A stretch of DNA of 64,000 nt, taken from positions 124,001-188,000 of the forward strand of contig NZ_JAHDTF010000008.1 of the NCBI RefSeq assembly GCF_018531465.1, written 5' to 3'. Both the position numbers and the translations under genes were made by a program. This DNA comes from Sphaerisporangium fuscum. Its GTDB lineage: Bacteria > Actinomycetota > Actinomycetes > Streptosporangiales > Streptosporangiaceae. The notes beneath the pieces were generated by a model. That model had not been told where the DNA came from. It ran no database searches and was given only the letters and a program-made list of their open reading frames with translations. Below, piece after piece: positions 1 to 8,068 of the stretch; position 1 is the first letter of the stretch, and each line of letters starts with the position of its first letter.

Positions 1-1740
1 GACGTCCCCGTGGACGCCGACGAGGCCGCCTCCGTGCTGCGCACCCTCCTGCACGGCAGGCGCGTGCTGCTCCTGCTGGACGACGCGGCCTCGGTCGCGC
101 AGGTCGGGCCGCTTCTGCCGATGACGCCCGGCTCGACGGTACTGGTGACGTCCCGCGAGAGCTTCGCCGCGGCGGCGCCGGGGGCGCACGTCAACCTCGG
201 TCCCATGCTGCACTCGGAGTCGGTCGCGATGCTGACCCGGCGCTTCGAGTCGGTGGGCATCGAGTTCTCCGAGGAGGCGGTGCACCGGCTGGCGGTCCTG
301 TGCGACCGGCTTCCCCTGGCGCTGCACGTCGCCGGCGCGCGGCTGGAGAGCCGGGCCAACTGGTCGGCGGACACCCTGATCGAGCGGCTGGAGGACGAGG
401 GCAGGCGCCTGGACGAGCTGCGCACCGGGGAGATCGGCGTGCGCAGCAGCATCGCGGTCAGCTACGCGGGACTGGAGGAAAGCGGGCAGGAGATCGACCG
501 TGAGGCCGCCCGCGCGTTCCGCCTGATCGGCGCCCTGAACGTCCCGGAGCTGGGGCTGGGCGCGGTCGCGGCGCTCCTCGACGCCCCGGCGCGGGTGGCG
601 GAGGAGACGGTCGAGCGGCTGTTCGACGTGCGCCTGGTCGACTGCCCCGCGCCCGACAGGTACACCATGCACGACCTGGTCAGGCTGTTCGCGAGGGAGC
701 GCGCCGCCGGCGGCGGCCCGGAGGAGGGACGGGACGTCGCCCTGCGCCGCGTCCTCGGCCACTATCTCGCCACCGCCTCGCTGGCCGTGGGCCTGCTGGA
801 GCCCCACCGCGTGCACGTCACCGCGCCGGCGGTCCCGCAGGCCCCCCTGCCGCTGCGCGACCGGGCCGAGGCCGGCCGGTGGCTGGAGCGGGAGAGACCC
901 AACCTGCTGACCCTCGTCGGGCAGGCGTGGGACCGGGACGCCGCCACGGCCCGCCTCGCCGTCGCCCTCGCGCTCACCATGCGGTGGTACCTGGCCGCCC
1001 ACGGTTACCGTCACGACATGCTGCGCCTGGGGCAGATGTCCCTGGAGGTCGCGCGGCGCCTGGGGGACCGGGCGAGCGAGTCGCAGGCGCTGGGGCTGCT
1101 GTCGATGGCCCACCGCCTGCTCAACGACCAGGCCGCCGAGCTCGCCTGCCTGCGGCGGGAGCTGGAGCTGTGCCGCGAGCTGGGCGACCTGTTCGGGGAG
1201 CAGCGGGCGCTGGGCAACCTCGCCAGCGCCCTGCTGCTGATGGAGCACTCCAAGGAGGCGCTCGACCTGGCCGAGCGGCAGCTGGAGATCAGCAGGCGCA
1301 TCGGTTCGGGCGTGGGGGAGCGGTACGCGCTCATCATGGCCGGTGAGGCGCATGTCCAGCTCGGCGGGCACGACGAGGCCGCGGCGATGCTGCTTCAGGC
1401 GCTCGGGCAGGCCCAGGACGTGGGGGACGCCCTGCACGAGGGGATGGCCCGCAGGCGTCTCGGCGAGGCCTATCTTCTGCGGGGCGACATCCCGGCGGCG
1501 CGCTCCCAGCTGACGGCGTCGCTGGCGAGCTTCGGCCCCCAGGGGCCCGAACGTTCCGAGGCGATGGTCGGGCTCGCCCGGTCCTCCCGGCTGCTCGGGA
1601 GGCTGGAGGAGGCGGCCGCGTACGCGGAGGAGGCCCTGGAGATCGCGCGGGAGAGCGGGGACCGGCACGACGAGCAGCGGGCCCTGGAGGAACGCGACGA
1701 GATCGGCCGCCGCCTCGGCCGGACGCCGTGCGCGGGCTGA
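1..1740 (+). CDS. AfsR-like NB-ARC/TPR regulator, 5' truncated by window edge
   Basis: The reading frame is open from base 1, so the true start lies outside the window. The visible 579 residues begin inside an NB-ARC-type ATPase domain: a Walker B-like VLLLLDD is followed by an STVLVTSR sensor segment and a winged-helix stretch ending in MHDLVRLFARERA. From about residue 340 to the end there are TPR-like helical repeats rich in A, L, E and R. This is the second half of an AfsR/SARP-family or NB-ARC-TPR regulator; whether an N-terminal DNA-binding and BTAD region exists cannot be seen. The 953-residue protein ending at 50251 has the same C-terminal layout and is a full-length comparison. A small exported-peptide gene follows 92 bases later on the same strand. 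Confidence 0.85.
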   Translation, partial: DVPVDADEAASVLRTLLHGRRVLLLLDDAASVAQVGPLLPMTPGSTVLVTSRESFAAAAPGAHVNLGPMLHSESVAMLTRRFESVGIEFSEEAVHRLAVLCDRLPLALHVAGARLESRANWSADTLIERLEDEGRRLDELRTGEIGVRSSIAVSYAGLEESGQEIDREAARAFRLIGALNVPELGLGAVAALLDAPARVAEETVERLFDVRLVDCPAPDRYTMHDLVRLFARERAAGGGPEEGRDVALRRVLGHYLATASLAVGLLEPHRVHVTAPAVPQAPLPLRDRAEAGRWLERERPNLLTLVGQAWDRDAATARLAVALALTMRWYLAAHGYRHDMLRLGQMSLEVARRLGDRASESQALGLLSMAHRLLNDQAAELACLRRELELCRELGDLFGEQRALGNLASALLLMEHSKEALDLAERQLEISRRIGSGVGERYALIMAGEAHVQLGGHDEAAAMLLQALGQAQDVGDALHEGMARRRLGEAYLLRGDIPAARSQLTASLASFGPQGPERSEAMVGLARSSRLLGRLEEAAAYAEEALEIARESGDRHDEQRALEERDEIGRRLGRTPCAG

Positions 1741-1832
1741 GCACGAAAGCCGAAAGAAACCTCATATACCGCGAACTTTTCGGCGTCGATGTTCGTCGGT
1801 CACATCAAGTACATCAACCACGGGGAGAACAG

Positions 1833-1976
1833 ATGCGCAGTCGAATCACGCACTTATTGATGGCCGCCCTGGTCTGCACGGGATTGACCGCGGCGATCGC
1901 CCAGGGCGTTCCGGACCGCGACCAGCACACGACGGCCACGCTCGCCTTCGGGGACCCGCGCGGCAACTGCTGCTGA
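1833..1976 (+). CDS. small exported peptide, 47 aa, ending GNCC
   Basis: ATG at 1833 is preceded by a good GGGGAG ribosome site. The 47-residue product has a basic start (MRSRITH), a hydrophobic core (LLMAALVCTGLTAAIA) and an A-x-A-like cleavage point, leaving a mature peptide of about 24 residues that ends in Gly-Asn-Cys-Cys. It follows the TPR regulator on the same strand and is closed by a 9-bp hairpin at 1987. Leu8 is a TTA codon, rare in such genomes. I do not recognise the family. Inference only: a secreted signal for the neighbouring TPR protein, or a substrate of the YcaO-like protein downstream. The signal-peptide form argues for the former. Confidence 0.6.
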   Translation: MRSRITHLLMAALVCTGLTAAIAQGVPDRDQHTTATLAFGDPRGNCC

Positions 1977-1986
1977 GGGCCGTCAC

Positions 1987-2007
1987 GGGCGGCCGTCCCG
2001 GCCGCCC
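1987..2007 (+). terminator. terminator-like hairpin after the small peptide gene
   Basis: A perfect 9-bp stem (GGGCGGCCG / CGGCCGCCC) with a 3-base loop starts 10 bases after the peptide stop codon. There is no T tract, which is common for actinomycete terminators. It supports the peptide gene as a real transcription unit. Confidence 0.55.
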
Positions 2008-2363
2008 CATGACCTGAGACCTTCCCGGCGTCCGGTTGCTCACCCTCACGCATGGTTTCGCGGCGTTCGGTCCTTTATGGGCCGTCATGCCGTCACACGG
2101 AGAAGCCCTCACGTTCGGCCTGGAATTCGCTTTTCTTGCAAAGTGCTGGACCGGCCTTTTCGTGTTGACGGCCTGTTTACCCGCCATGTTCCATGGGTGT
2201 TGTGTCGGCGCCTTGGGGCGATCGACGTCGTGAGCCGGGGGCCGGACGCCGGGGAGGGTCGGTTCGTTGATCGGCTGGTGGCAGCACCATCCCGGTGCCG
2301 GCAGGCGGCCGCGGGCCGGGGCGCCTCACAACGGGACCTGGGATCCGTCGCGAGGAGTGACTG
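2008..2363. other. non-coding stretch before the YcaO-like gene
   Basis: This spacer has visibly lower GC than its flanks, especially 2040-2180, as expected for a promoter region. Short open frames here have poor codon bias and no convincing ribosome site. No clear -35/-10 pair could be assigned. The last 12 bases carry the GAGGAG ribosome site of the next gene. Confidence 0.4.
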
Positions 2364-3401
2364 ATGGCGCCCACATCTGACAGCGCGCGGTCAGCGATTC
2401 CGGCGTCAACGGCGCCGGCGCCTGCGGAGGACATCGCCGAGTGCCTCGGCGGGGAGGTCCATCTCGCCTACGCGCGCCGCCCGGCGACGGGGCTGGTCAC
2501 CGTCGCGGCGGGCTTCACACCGGAGGCCGCGCGGGCCCGGGCGCGTACGCGGGCCGCCGCGCTGGAGGTCCTCCACATGCTGCCGGGCGGGTTCCCCCAG
2601 CCTCGCATGGGCGGCGAACGCGACCTGTATCTGTCCGACTTCATGCCCGACCCGCCCGCCGAGGGCCACGAGCGTGTCGCGGGCCTCGGGCTGCTGAGCG
2701 GGGAACGCTACCTGCTCCCCGCCGAGGTCGTGTGGATGGGCGAGCGTGACTGCGGGGTCGAGCCGACGGCCGTCGGCGTGGTCGGCGACGAGGACGACGG
2801 CGTCTCGGGCGCCATCGCCGACCTGCTCGCCCACGACATGGTCACGCGCTGGTGGTCCAGCCCCCGCATGCCGCTGGTCCGGGTATCGGCGCACCTCGCG
2901 AGCCTGATCCCCGAGAGCGCCGCCGCGGCGGTCCCCGCGCTCGGGCTGAGGGTGTCGGCGTTCGTGCTGCCCGCCTCCGGGTTCCAGATCGCCGTCGTCG
3001 GCGTGAGCGGGGAGGGGACGACGATCGCGACGGCCGCCGCCCGGACGGTCAAGGAGGCGGTCGGCGAGGCCTTCCTGCGGGCACTGGCGGCGCGGGCGCA
3101 GCCCTGGAGCACGCTGTCGACCGCCGACTCGCTGCGGCGCCTCACGGTGTGGCACCGCGAGGTCGACTACCTGGCCTACCTGGAGTGGTCGGCCCTGGAC
3201 GCCGACCTGGGCTCGCTCGACCCCGCCGAGGCGGGCGACGGCTCGCCGGGCTGGGCCGACATCGCCTGCCGCCGTTTCGGGCACGAGCCGATCGTGGTCG
3301 GGCTGGACATGCTGGGCCGGCCGGTGAAGGTGCTGTGCCCGGGAGCGGCCTGCTACCGCACGGTCCCGCCCGGCACGACGCTGCCCTGCCCGGTCCCCTG
3401 A
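2364..3401 (+). CDS. YcaO-like protein with degenerate ATP site and C-terminal PxPxP
   Basis: The 345-residue protein follows the YcaO block order. Residues 45-72 (GFTPEAARARARTRAAALEVL) resemble the G-x-T-x-x-x-A-x-x-SA-x-x-EA-x-ER block; 117-125 fit PAE-V; 144-165 match the block usually ending L-E-x-IERDA-x-x-WW; 225-246 match the A-x-x-ALtEA-Q block; residues 341-345 are PCPVP, the C-terminal PxPxP of azoline-forming YcaO enzymes. Several nucleotide-binding Ser/Glu positions look replaced (Arg62-Thr-Arg, Asp153, Ala156-His157). YcaO enzymes use ATP to activate backbone amides. Here catalysis is doubtful and a scaffold or regulatory role is possible. No E1/ThiF-like or dehydrogenase partner is nearby. 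ATG 2364 has GAGGAG upstream. Confidence 0.6.
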   Translation: MAPTSDSARSAIPASTAPAPAEDIAECLGGEVHLAYARRPATGLVTVAAGFTPEAARARARTRAAALEVLHMLPGGFPQPRMGGERDLYLSDFMPDPPAEGHERVAGLGLLSGERYLLPAEVVWMGERDCGVEPTAVGVVGDEDDGVSGAIADLLAHDMVTRWWSSPRMPLVRVSAHLASLIPESAAAAVPALGLRVSAFVLPASGFQIAVVGVSGEGTTIATAAARTVKEAVGEAFLRALAARAQPWSTLSTADSLRRLTVWHREVDYLAYLEWSALDADLGSLDPAEAGDGSPGWADIACRRFGHEPIVVGLDMLGRPVKVLCPGAACYRTVPPGTTLPCPVP

Positions 3402-3403
3402 CG

Positions 3404-4285
3404 TCAGAAGACGTGCGGCAGGGCGGCGAGCCCGTTGTCCACGTACGCCCGGATGCCGTGCCGCAGGCCGTAGGCGATGTCCTCCAGTTGTGAGCACCGC
3501 GCGTAGAAGGCGGCGCGTGCGCGGGCGGCGGCGTCGAAGGGGCCCTCGTAGTACGTCAGGGTCAGCTCGAAGACCTCGGGGCCGAGGTCCCGCAGGATCA
3601 GCCCGAGGTCGTAGGCGGGGTCGGCCACGGCGGCGTCGGTCCAGTCGATGACGCCCGTGACGACGCTCGCCGCCGGGTCCACCAGGATGTGCTCGGCGCC
3701 GAGGTCGTTGTGGCAGAACACCAGGACCTCCGGGGCGGGCGGCGGCGTCGTGCCGAGGTACTCCTCGACGCGGCCGCGCAGCCCGGCCGGGACGTGCGCG
3801 GCGATCTCGCCGTAGTCGCGTCCGGCGTCCTCCAGCAGCTCCTCCATCGAGTAGTCGTCGCGTGGCACGAGCCGTTCCATCGTCGCGACCGGCGCCCGGT
3901 GGAGCGCGTGGAGGAAGCCGCCGAGCCGCTCCGCGAGCCGCGCGGGCTCGGCCACCGGATGCTCGAACAGCGGGAGTCCGGGCAGCTTGGTGTAGGCGAG
4001 GATCCCGGCCTCCTCGTCGGCGAAGACGGGCTCGGGGACCGGCAGCGTGGACAGGCCGGACAGGGCGGTCAGCAGCGCCGCCTCCCGTCTGACGGCCTCG
4101 GCCCGCAGGACCGGGTCGGGTTCCTTGCTGGCCCGGACGACCAGCTCGCCGCCCACCTCGTAGGCGACGTTGTCCAGCCCCTCGCCGAGCGGGGCGACGG
4201 ATCTCGTCTCATAGCCCGGCAGATGGCGGGCCAGCGATCCGCGGACCGTGCTCCACGCGTCCACCCGGTCGGTACGACCACTCAT
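3404..4285 (-). CDS. aminoglycoside phosphotransferase (APH) family kinase
   Basis: A 293-residue APH/choline-kinase-fold enzyme. An N-terminal nucleotide-binding lobe carries an LGEGLDNVAYEV glycine-rich loop (about 33-44). The catalytic loop is HNDLGAEHI (192-200; Asp194, with His199 where Asn is usual), and the metal-binding Asp is in GVIDWTDAAVADPAYDLG (Asp214). Such enzymes transfer phosphate from ATP to small hydroxylated molecules; the substrate cannot be read from sequence and antibiotic resistance is not implied. ATG 4285 is chosen over an upstream ATG because AGGGAG sits just before it. It ends tail-to-tail, 2 bases from the YcaO-like gene. Confidence 0.85.
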   Translation of the reverse strand: MSGRTDRVDAWSTVRGSLARHLPGYETRSVAPLGEGLDNVAYEVGGELVVRASKEPDPVLRAEAVRREAALLTALSGLSTLPVPEPVFADEEAGILAYTKLPGLPLFEHPVAEPARLAERLGGFLHALHRAPVATMERLVPRDDYSMEELLEDAGRDYGEIAAHVPAGLRGRVEEYLGTTPPPAPEVLVFCHNDLGAEHILVDPAASVVTGVIDWTDAAVADPAYDLGLILRDLGPEVFELTLTYYEGPFDAAARARAAFYARCSQLEDIAYGLRHGIRAYVDNGLAALPHVF

Positions 4286-4384
4286 TCCTGTCGCTCCCTG
4301 TGATGCCCCGGCCATTTCGCACATCATTCCAGTCCGCGGCGACCAGAGGTGTCGAGGTGAACCATCCGGCCGCGTCGCGCGGTC

Positions 4385-4867
4385 TCAGGACGCGGACGGC
4401 GGCGGCGTGCGGTCGTGCACCAGGCGCCACAGGAAGGTGTTGAACAGCTCGCGCTCGTCGGGGGTGAAGGGCGCGAGGAAGGTGTCGAGGGCGTTCAGCA
4501 TGGCGGGGCCGAGCTTGTGACGCAGTAGTGCCTGCCCCTCGCTGGTGAGGCCGATGGCGTACTTGCGCCGGTCGTCGGGGTTGCGGGCGCGCTGCACCAG
4601 ACCGAGCCGCTCCAGTCCGTCGACCACGCTGACCATGGTGGTGCGGTCGATGCCGTGGGTGCGGGCGAGCTGCTGCTGTGATTGGGGGCCCATCGAATCG
4701 ATCGCGGTGAGCACGACGAAATCCTTGGAGCGCAGCCCGAAAGGCTCGACCGCCGATTCGAGGATCTGGTTGAAGAGGTCGTTCGCCTTGCTGAGCAGGA
4801 GGCTGGTGGAGCTCGACGGAAAGGCGGCTCGCGGTGGGATGTCGGCATCCGAAAAATCGCCGCTCAC
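4385..4867 (-). CDS. MarR-family transcriptional regulator
   Basis: A 160-residue winged-helix protein with the MarR pattern: a dimerisation helix, a recognition segment (QQLARTHGIDRTTMVSVVDGLERLGLV) and the DDRRKYAIGLTSEG wing with its basic D-D-R-R. The start is GTG 4867 with GGAAGG seven bases upstream. It is divergent from a second MarR gene at 5247. The shared upstream region contains repeated CATGCC/GGCATG half-sites, one of them inside a strong promoter on the other strand, so it probably represses that promoter and itself. The ligand is unknown. Confidence 0.88.
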   Translation of the reverse strand: MSGDFSDADIPPRAAFPSSSTSLLLSKANDLFNQILESAVEPFGLRSKDFVVLTAIDSMGPQSQQQLARTHGIDRTTMVSVVDGLERLGLVQRARNPDDRRKYAIGLTSEGQALLRHKLGPAMLNALDTFLAPFTPDERELFNTFLWRLVHDRTPPPSAS

Positions 4868-4907
4868 ATATGTGCCTTCCGGTAGTCACCTGTCCATAAA
4901 TGCGCGA

Positions 4908-4942
4908 CATGCCCAATATCAAGCATGCCTATATATGGCATG
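4908..4942. promoter_or_regulatory. probable MarR operator: repeated CATGCC half-sites
   Basis: CATGCC lies at 4908-4913 and again at 4924-4929, where it faces GGCATG (4937-4942) across an AT-only 7-base spacer. A further GGCATG at 5008-5013 lies between the -35 and -10 boxes of the plus-strand promoter. A separate palindrome, CACATATGTG (4865-4874), overlaps the MarR start codon. Symmetry and position between divergent genes suggest a MarR binding region; binding is inferred. Confidence 0.5.
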
Positions 4943-5001
4943 AGTGTCACATGGTCGCATCTGCCACGCAACACGCTGTGACAAATCGTCAGTTTTGCTG
5001 A

Positions 5002-5030
5002 TTGACAGGCATGCTGATCGTCCGTGATAC
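5002..5030 (+). promoter_or_regulatory. near-consensus vegetative promoter
   Basis: TTGACA (5002-5007), 17-base spacer, TGATAC (5025-5030): an almost perfect sigma-70/HrdB-type promoter directed at the small peptide gene at 5100 and the MarR gene at 5247. Its spacer holds a GGCATG half-site matching the operator upstream, so control by the divergent MarR protein is plausible. Confidence 0.65.
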
Positions 5031-5099
5031 TGAACATAGTGTGAGGGCATTGGAGGGCTTCCGCCAGGGTTCACCGACGCTCATGGCGAGGAGGGCTCC

Positions 5100-5216
5100 A
5101 TGTCTGATGCGCGAACCGGCCCCGACCCCGGCACCACGTGGGACGAGGCTCTCGACGTCTGGGACGAGGTCCGTGAGATCGTGACGGCGTGGATCGACGG
5201 CCAGCCGGAAGGCTGA
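5100..5216 (+). CDS. 38-aa peptide with GTTWDEALDVWDE motif
   Basis: ATG 5100 has a strong AGGAGG site seven bases upstream and follows a near-consensus promoter by about 70 bases. The acidic 38-residue product contains PGTTWDEALDVWDEV and a third Trp near the end. GTTWD recurs three times in another tiny gene at 13726-13851. The gene ends 30 bases before the MarR gene at 5247, so both are probably co-transcribed. I do not recognise the family. It could be a RiPP-type precursor, a small protein partner or a leader peptide controlling the MarR gene; only the motif sharing is directly visible. Confidence 0.5.
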   Translation: MSDARTGPDPGTTWDEALDVWDEVREIVTAWIDGQPEG

Positions 5217-5246
5217 GCCCGAGCCGGCCGAGGAGAGGGTGGTGCG

Positions 5247-5702
5247 ATGAAGGCGAGCGGGCACGAGCCCATCGGGGCGGCGCGGCCGCTCGCCGAGTCC
5301 GTCGGATGGCTGCTCAACGAGGCGGCGCGCGAGCTCACGCTGCGGGTCGAGGAGGCGCTGGGCGACCACGACCTGCGCTGGCGCGACTACGGCGTGCTGG
5401 TCGTACTGGAGGCCGCCGGGCCGCTCTCGCAGCAGGAGATCGGACGGCGGCTCGCCGTCGACCGCTCCACGATGGTCCACATCATCGACGAGCTGGAGCG
5501 GCGCGGGCTGGTGGCGCGGGGCCGCGACCGGGCCGACCGGCGGGCGTACGCCATCGAGCTGACCGACCCCGGACGCACCCTGCTCTCGGAGGTGCTGCAC
5601 CCCCTTACCGCGCAGGCGCACGACCGGGTGATCGGCAGACTGGGCGAGGAGGACCGCGCCCATCTCATCCGCATTCTTGCTCAGTTGGCGGCCGGAGGCT
5701 GA
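5247..5702 (+). CDS. MarR-family transcriptional regulator
   Basis: A 151-residue MarR protein. The N-terminal dimerisation helices are followed by the winged helix (QQEIGRRLAVDRSTMVHIIDELERRGLVARG) and a basic wing RDRADRRAYAIELTDPG. ATG 5247 is preceded by GAGGAGAGGG. It is about as diverged from the 4867 MarR as family members usually are, so it is not a recent duplicate. It lies downstream of the 38-residue GTTWD peptide and a strong promoter and may regulate the following SDR/carboxylase genes; its target is not known. Confidence 0.85.
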   Translation: MKASGHEPIGAARPLAESVGWLLNEAARELTLRVEEALGDHDLRWRDYGVLVVLEAAGPLSQQEIGRRLAVDRSTMVHIIDELERRGLVARGRDRADRRAYAIELTDPGRTLLSEVLHPLTAQAHDRVIGRLGEEDRAHLIRILAQLAAGG

Positions 5703-5833
5703 GCGGCCGTATGTGAGGGTATGCGGACCATCAAGATCTCTGATAGTTTGTAAACACACATATCCATGGAGCCGGGCGAGGGGAAGTACCCCGAGGTCTT
5801 CCTGGGTTGAGGGACATGGCCAGGAGGCGAGCC

Positions 5834-6820
5834 ATGGACGTTTCCGTCATCGGGATATCCCCCGAAGCACTCGAGATCTACAGGTATTTCCTGCGGCATC
5901 GCGGAGACGGGATCGGCTCGATCAGGCAGGCCCTCGACCTCGACCCCGACAGCATCGAGGCCGCCGTCGAGACGCTGGCCAAGCTGTCCCTGCTCGACAT
6001 CACCGACCGTCACCGCATCATGGCGACCGAGCCGCGGATCGGCATCGAACGCCTCATCGAGCAGCGCCTCAACGACCTGAACGCCGAGATCCGCCGCGTC
6101 CTCACCGCCCGGGACGCCATCGCCGCGCTGATGGAGGACCAGCGGGCCGGCGAGAACGCCGCCTCGGCGCTCGACATCGAACGGGTGGAGGGCCTCGACC
6201 GGGTCCGCCAGCGGCTGGACGACCTGGGGTTCTTCTCCTACAAGGAGACCCTCTGCCTCCACCCCGGCGGCCCGCTCTCCCGGGGCGCGATCGAGACGGC
6301 GCTGCCGCTGGACGCCCGCTCGCTGCGCCGCGGCCTCGCCATCAAGGCCGTCTACCACCCCAAGGCGCTCGACGACCCCGACATGGCGGCGTACCTCCGG
6401 GAGGTCGCCAAACTCGGCGGCCAGATCCGGATCACCGACGCCCCGATGGACCGCATGGTCATCTTCGACCGCAGCGTCGCCGTCGTGCCGATCCACCCCA
6501 AGGAGAGCGCCCGAGGCGCCCTGCTCGTCCGGGAGCCCGGCCTGGTCTTCCAGCTGGTCACCTACTTCGACGGTGTGTGGGACGCCGCCGTCGACCTGCG
6601 GGAGTTCACCGAGCCCACCGTCGAGGCGCCGCTGCTGTCGGAGCTCGAACGGAAGGTGCTCGCCGTCATGGCGACCGCGGACAAGGACGAGATCGCGGCC
6701 CGCGAGATCGACGTCTCGGTCCGCACCTACCGCCGCTACGTCGCCGACCTCATGGCCCGCCTCGGCGCCGTCAACCGCTTCCAGGCGGCCCTGCGCGCCA
6801 AGGAAGAGAACTGGATCTGA
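5834..6820 (+). CDS. LuxR-type HTH regulator with TrmB-like N-terminus
   Basis: A 328-residue regulator. The first 70 residues form a TrmB-like winged helix (SIRQALDLDPDSIEAAVETLAKLSLL), the middle is a probable ligand or PLD-like sensor region, and the C-terminal 60 residues form a GerE/LuxR helix-turn-helix (ELERKVLAVMA, then EIDVSVRTYRRYVADLMARLGAVNRFQA). Start ATG 5834 has AGGAGGCGA upstream; an earlier in-frame ATG lacks this spacing. Proteins of this build are frequent beside actinomycete specialised-metabolite genes. It is followed by a 190-base gap and the SDR gene, so it is a likely local activator. Confidence 0.75.
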   Translation: MDVSVIGISPEALEIYRYFLRHRGDGIGSIRQALDLDPDSIEAAVETLAKLSLLDITDRHRIMATEPRIGIERLIEQRLNDLNAEIRRVLTARDAIAALMEDQRAGENAASALDIERVEGLDRVRQRLDDLGFFSYKETLCLHPGGPLSRGAIETALPLDARSLRRGLAIKAVYHPKALDDPDMAAYLREVAKLGGQIRITDAPMDRMVIFDRSVAVVPIHPKESARGALLVREPGLVFQLVTYFDGVWDAAVDLREFTEPTVEAPLLSELERKVLAVMATADKDEIAAREIDVSVRTYRRYVADLMARLGAVNRFQAALRAKEENWI

Positions 6821-7010
6821 TTTCCCGGCGAAATCACTTCCGGTATTCGTATTCCCTGCCCTGCCCTGCCATTCCGGCCCGGGTGCCGCGTTTATCGATT
6901 CATGCCCTTCTTGGGCCCGTGACGGGCGGCGTTATCGGTGAAAGCACATTCGGAGATGACAGCCGGGACGCGCAGGGATTTCACTGGTGTGGATCAGAGG
7001 AGATGGTCCG

Positions 7011-8054
7011 ATGCTGGTAAGCGTGACCGGCGGCACGGGATTCGTCGGCGCCCATTCGGTCGCCGCCGTCGTCCGTGACGGGCATCGCGTCCGGATGCTC
7101 GTCCGCGACCCCGCCAAGGTGGAGCGCGCGCTCCTCCCGCTGGGGGTCCCCCTCGGTGCCGTCGAGGCCGTCATCGGCGACGTCACCGACGAGGCCGCCG
7201 TGGCCCGCGCGGTGCGCGGCGCCGACGCCGTGCTGCACGCCGCCTCGGTGTACTCCTTCGACGCCCGCCAGCACGGCCGGATGCGGCAGGTCAACGAGCG
7301 CGGCACCCAGGTCGTCCTCGGCGCCGCCCGGGCGGCCGGCGCCGGTGTGATCGTCCACGTGTCCACCTTCGCGGCGATGCTCCCCGCCCCGGGTCGGGTC
7401 GTCGACGCGAACTCGCCGGTCGGGCGCCCGCGCGAGACCTACATGGCGAGCAAGGCGGCCGCCGAGGCCGTCGCCCGCCGGCACCAGGACGAGGGGGCGC
7501 CGGTGGTGATCACCTACCCGCCCGCCCTGCTCGGCCCGCACGACCCGAACCTCGGCGACCAGACCTCCCGCCTGCGCGCCGTGCTGCGGGGCCTGACCCC
7601 GATATGGCCGCTCGGCGGGTTCCCGGTCGGGGACGTGCGCGACACGGCCGACCTGCACGCCTCGCTGCTGACCGCGCCACATGCGACCCCGGCGCGGTAC
7701 TTCGGGCCCGGGCGCCACCTGTCCACCCGGGAGTACATGCGGACCGTGCGCCAGGTCACCGGGCGCGCGCTGCCGGCGGTCTTCCTGCCGGCCCGGGCGA
7801 TGATCCCCGTCGGGCTGCTCGCCGACCTGGTCCAGCGCGCCTGGCCCTGGCACATCCCCGCCGAATACGGGGCCATCTACACCTGCGCCTGCGACACGAG
7901 GGTGGCCGAGGACGCCGGCACGAACGGGATCGGCCCCCGTGCCGTCACCGAGACCTTCGCCGACACGATCCGCTGGCTGCGCGACAGGGGCCACGTGACC
8001 GCCCGGCAGGCGGGGGCCGTGCGGCCGAGCCTGACGTCCGTAGGAGCGCGATGA
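7011..8054 (+). CDS. extended SDR / NAD-dependent epimerase-dehydratase family
   Basis: A 347-residue Rossmann enzyme: TGGTGFVG (6-13) binds the dinucleotide; VSTF (117-120) and Y144-x-x-x-K148 (YMASK) give the catalytic Ser/Thr-Tyr-Lys set. The C-terminal substrate domain resembles extended SDRs such as dihydroflavonol reductases or sugar epimerases. ATG 7011 is chosen because AGAGGAG ends eight bases before it; an ATG three codons earlier has no site. It is coupled to the carboxylase gene, whose first possible ATG overlaps this stop. The substrate is unknown; a keto-reduction step on a lipid or polyketide-like intermediate would suit the neighbours. Confidence 0.82.
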   Translation: MLVSVTGGTGFVGAHSVAAVVRDGHRVRMLVRDPAKVERALLPLGVPLGAVEAVIGDVTDEAAVARAVRGADAVLHAASVYSFDARQHGRMRQVNERGTQVVLGAARAAGAGVIVHVSTFAAMLPAPGRVVDANSPVGRPRETYMASKAAAEAVARRHQDEGAPVVITYPPALLGPHDPNLGDQTSRLRAVLRGLTPIWPLGGFPVGDVRDTADLHASLLTAPHATPARYFGPGRHLSTREYMRTVRQVTGRALPAVFLPARAMIPVGLLADLVQRAWPWHIPAEYGAIYTCACDTRVAEDAGTNGIGPRAVTETFADTIRWLRDRGHVTARQAGAVRPSLTSVGAR

Positions 8055-8068
8055 GGGGAGATGCCGCC

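Noticed and set aside
1833..1976. The exported peptide as a standard azole/azoline (TOMM) precursor
   Set aside because: TOMM precursors lack signal peptides and are accompanied by E1-like and often dehydrogenase genes, none of which is present. Kept only as an open question.
2036..2233. 65-codon open frame with several Cys, considered as a second peptide precursor
   Set aside because: It has weak codon bias and no ribosome site, and it lies in an AT-richer promoter-like region.
3404..4285. APH-family gene as an antibiotic self-resistance gene
   Set aside because: The family has many metabolic members and no linked antibiotic pathway is visible.
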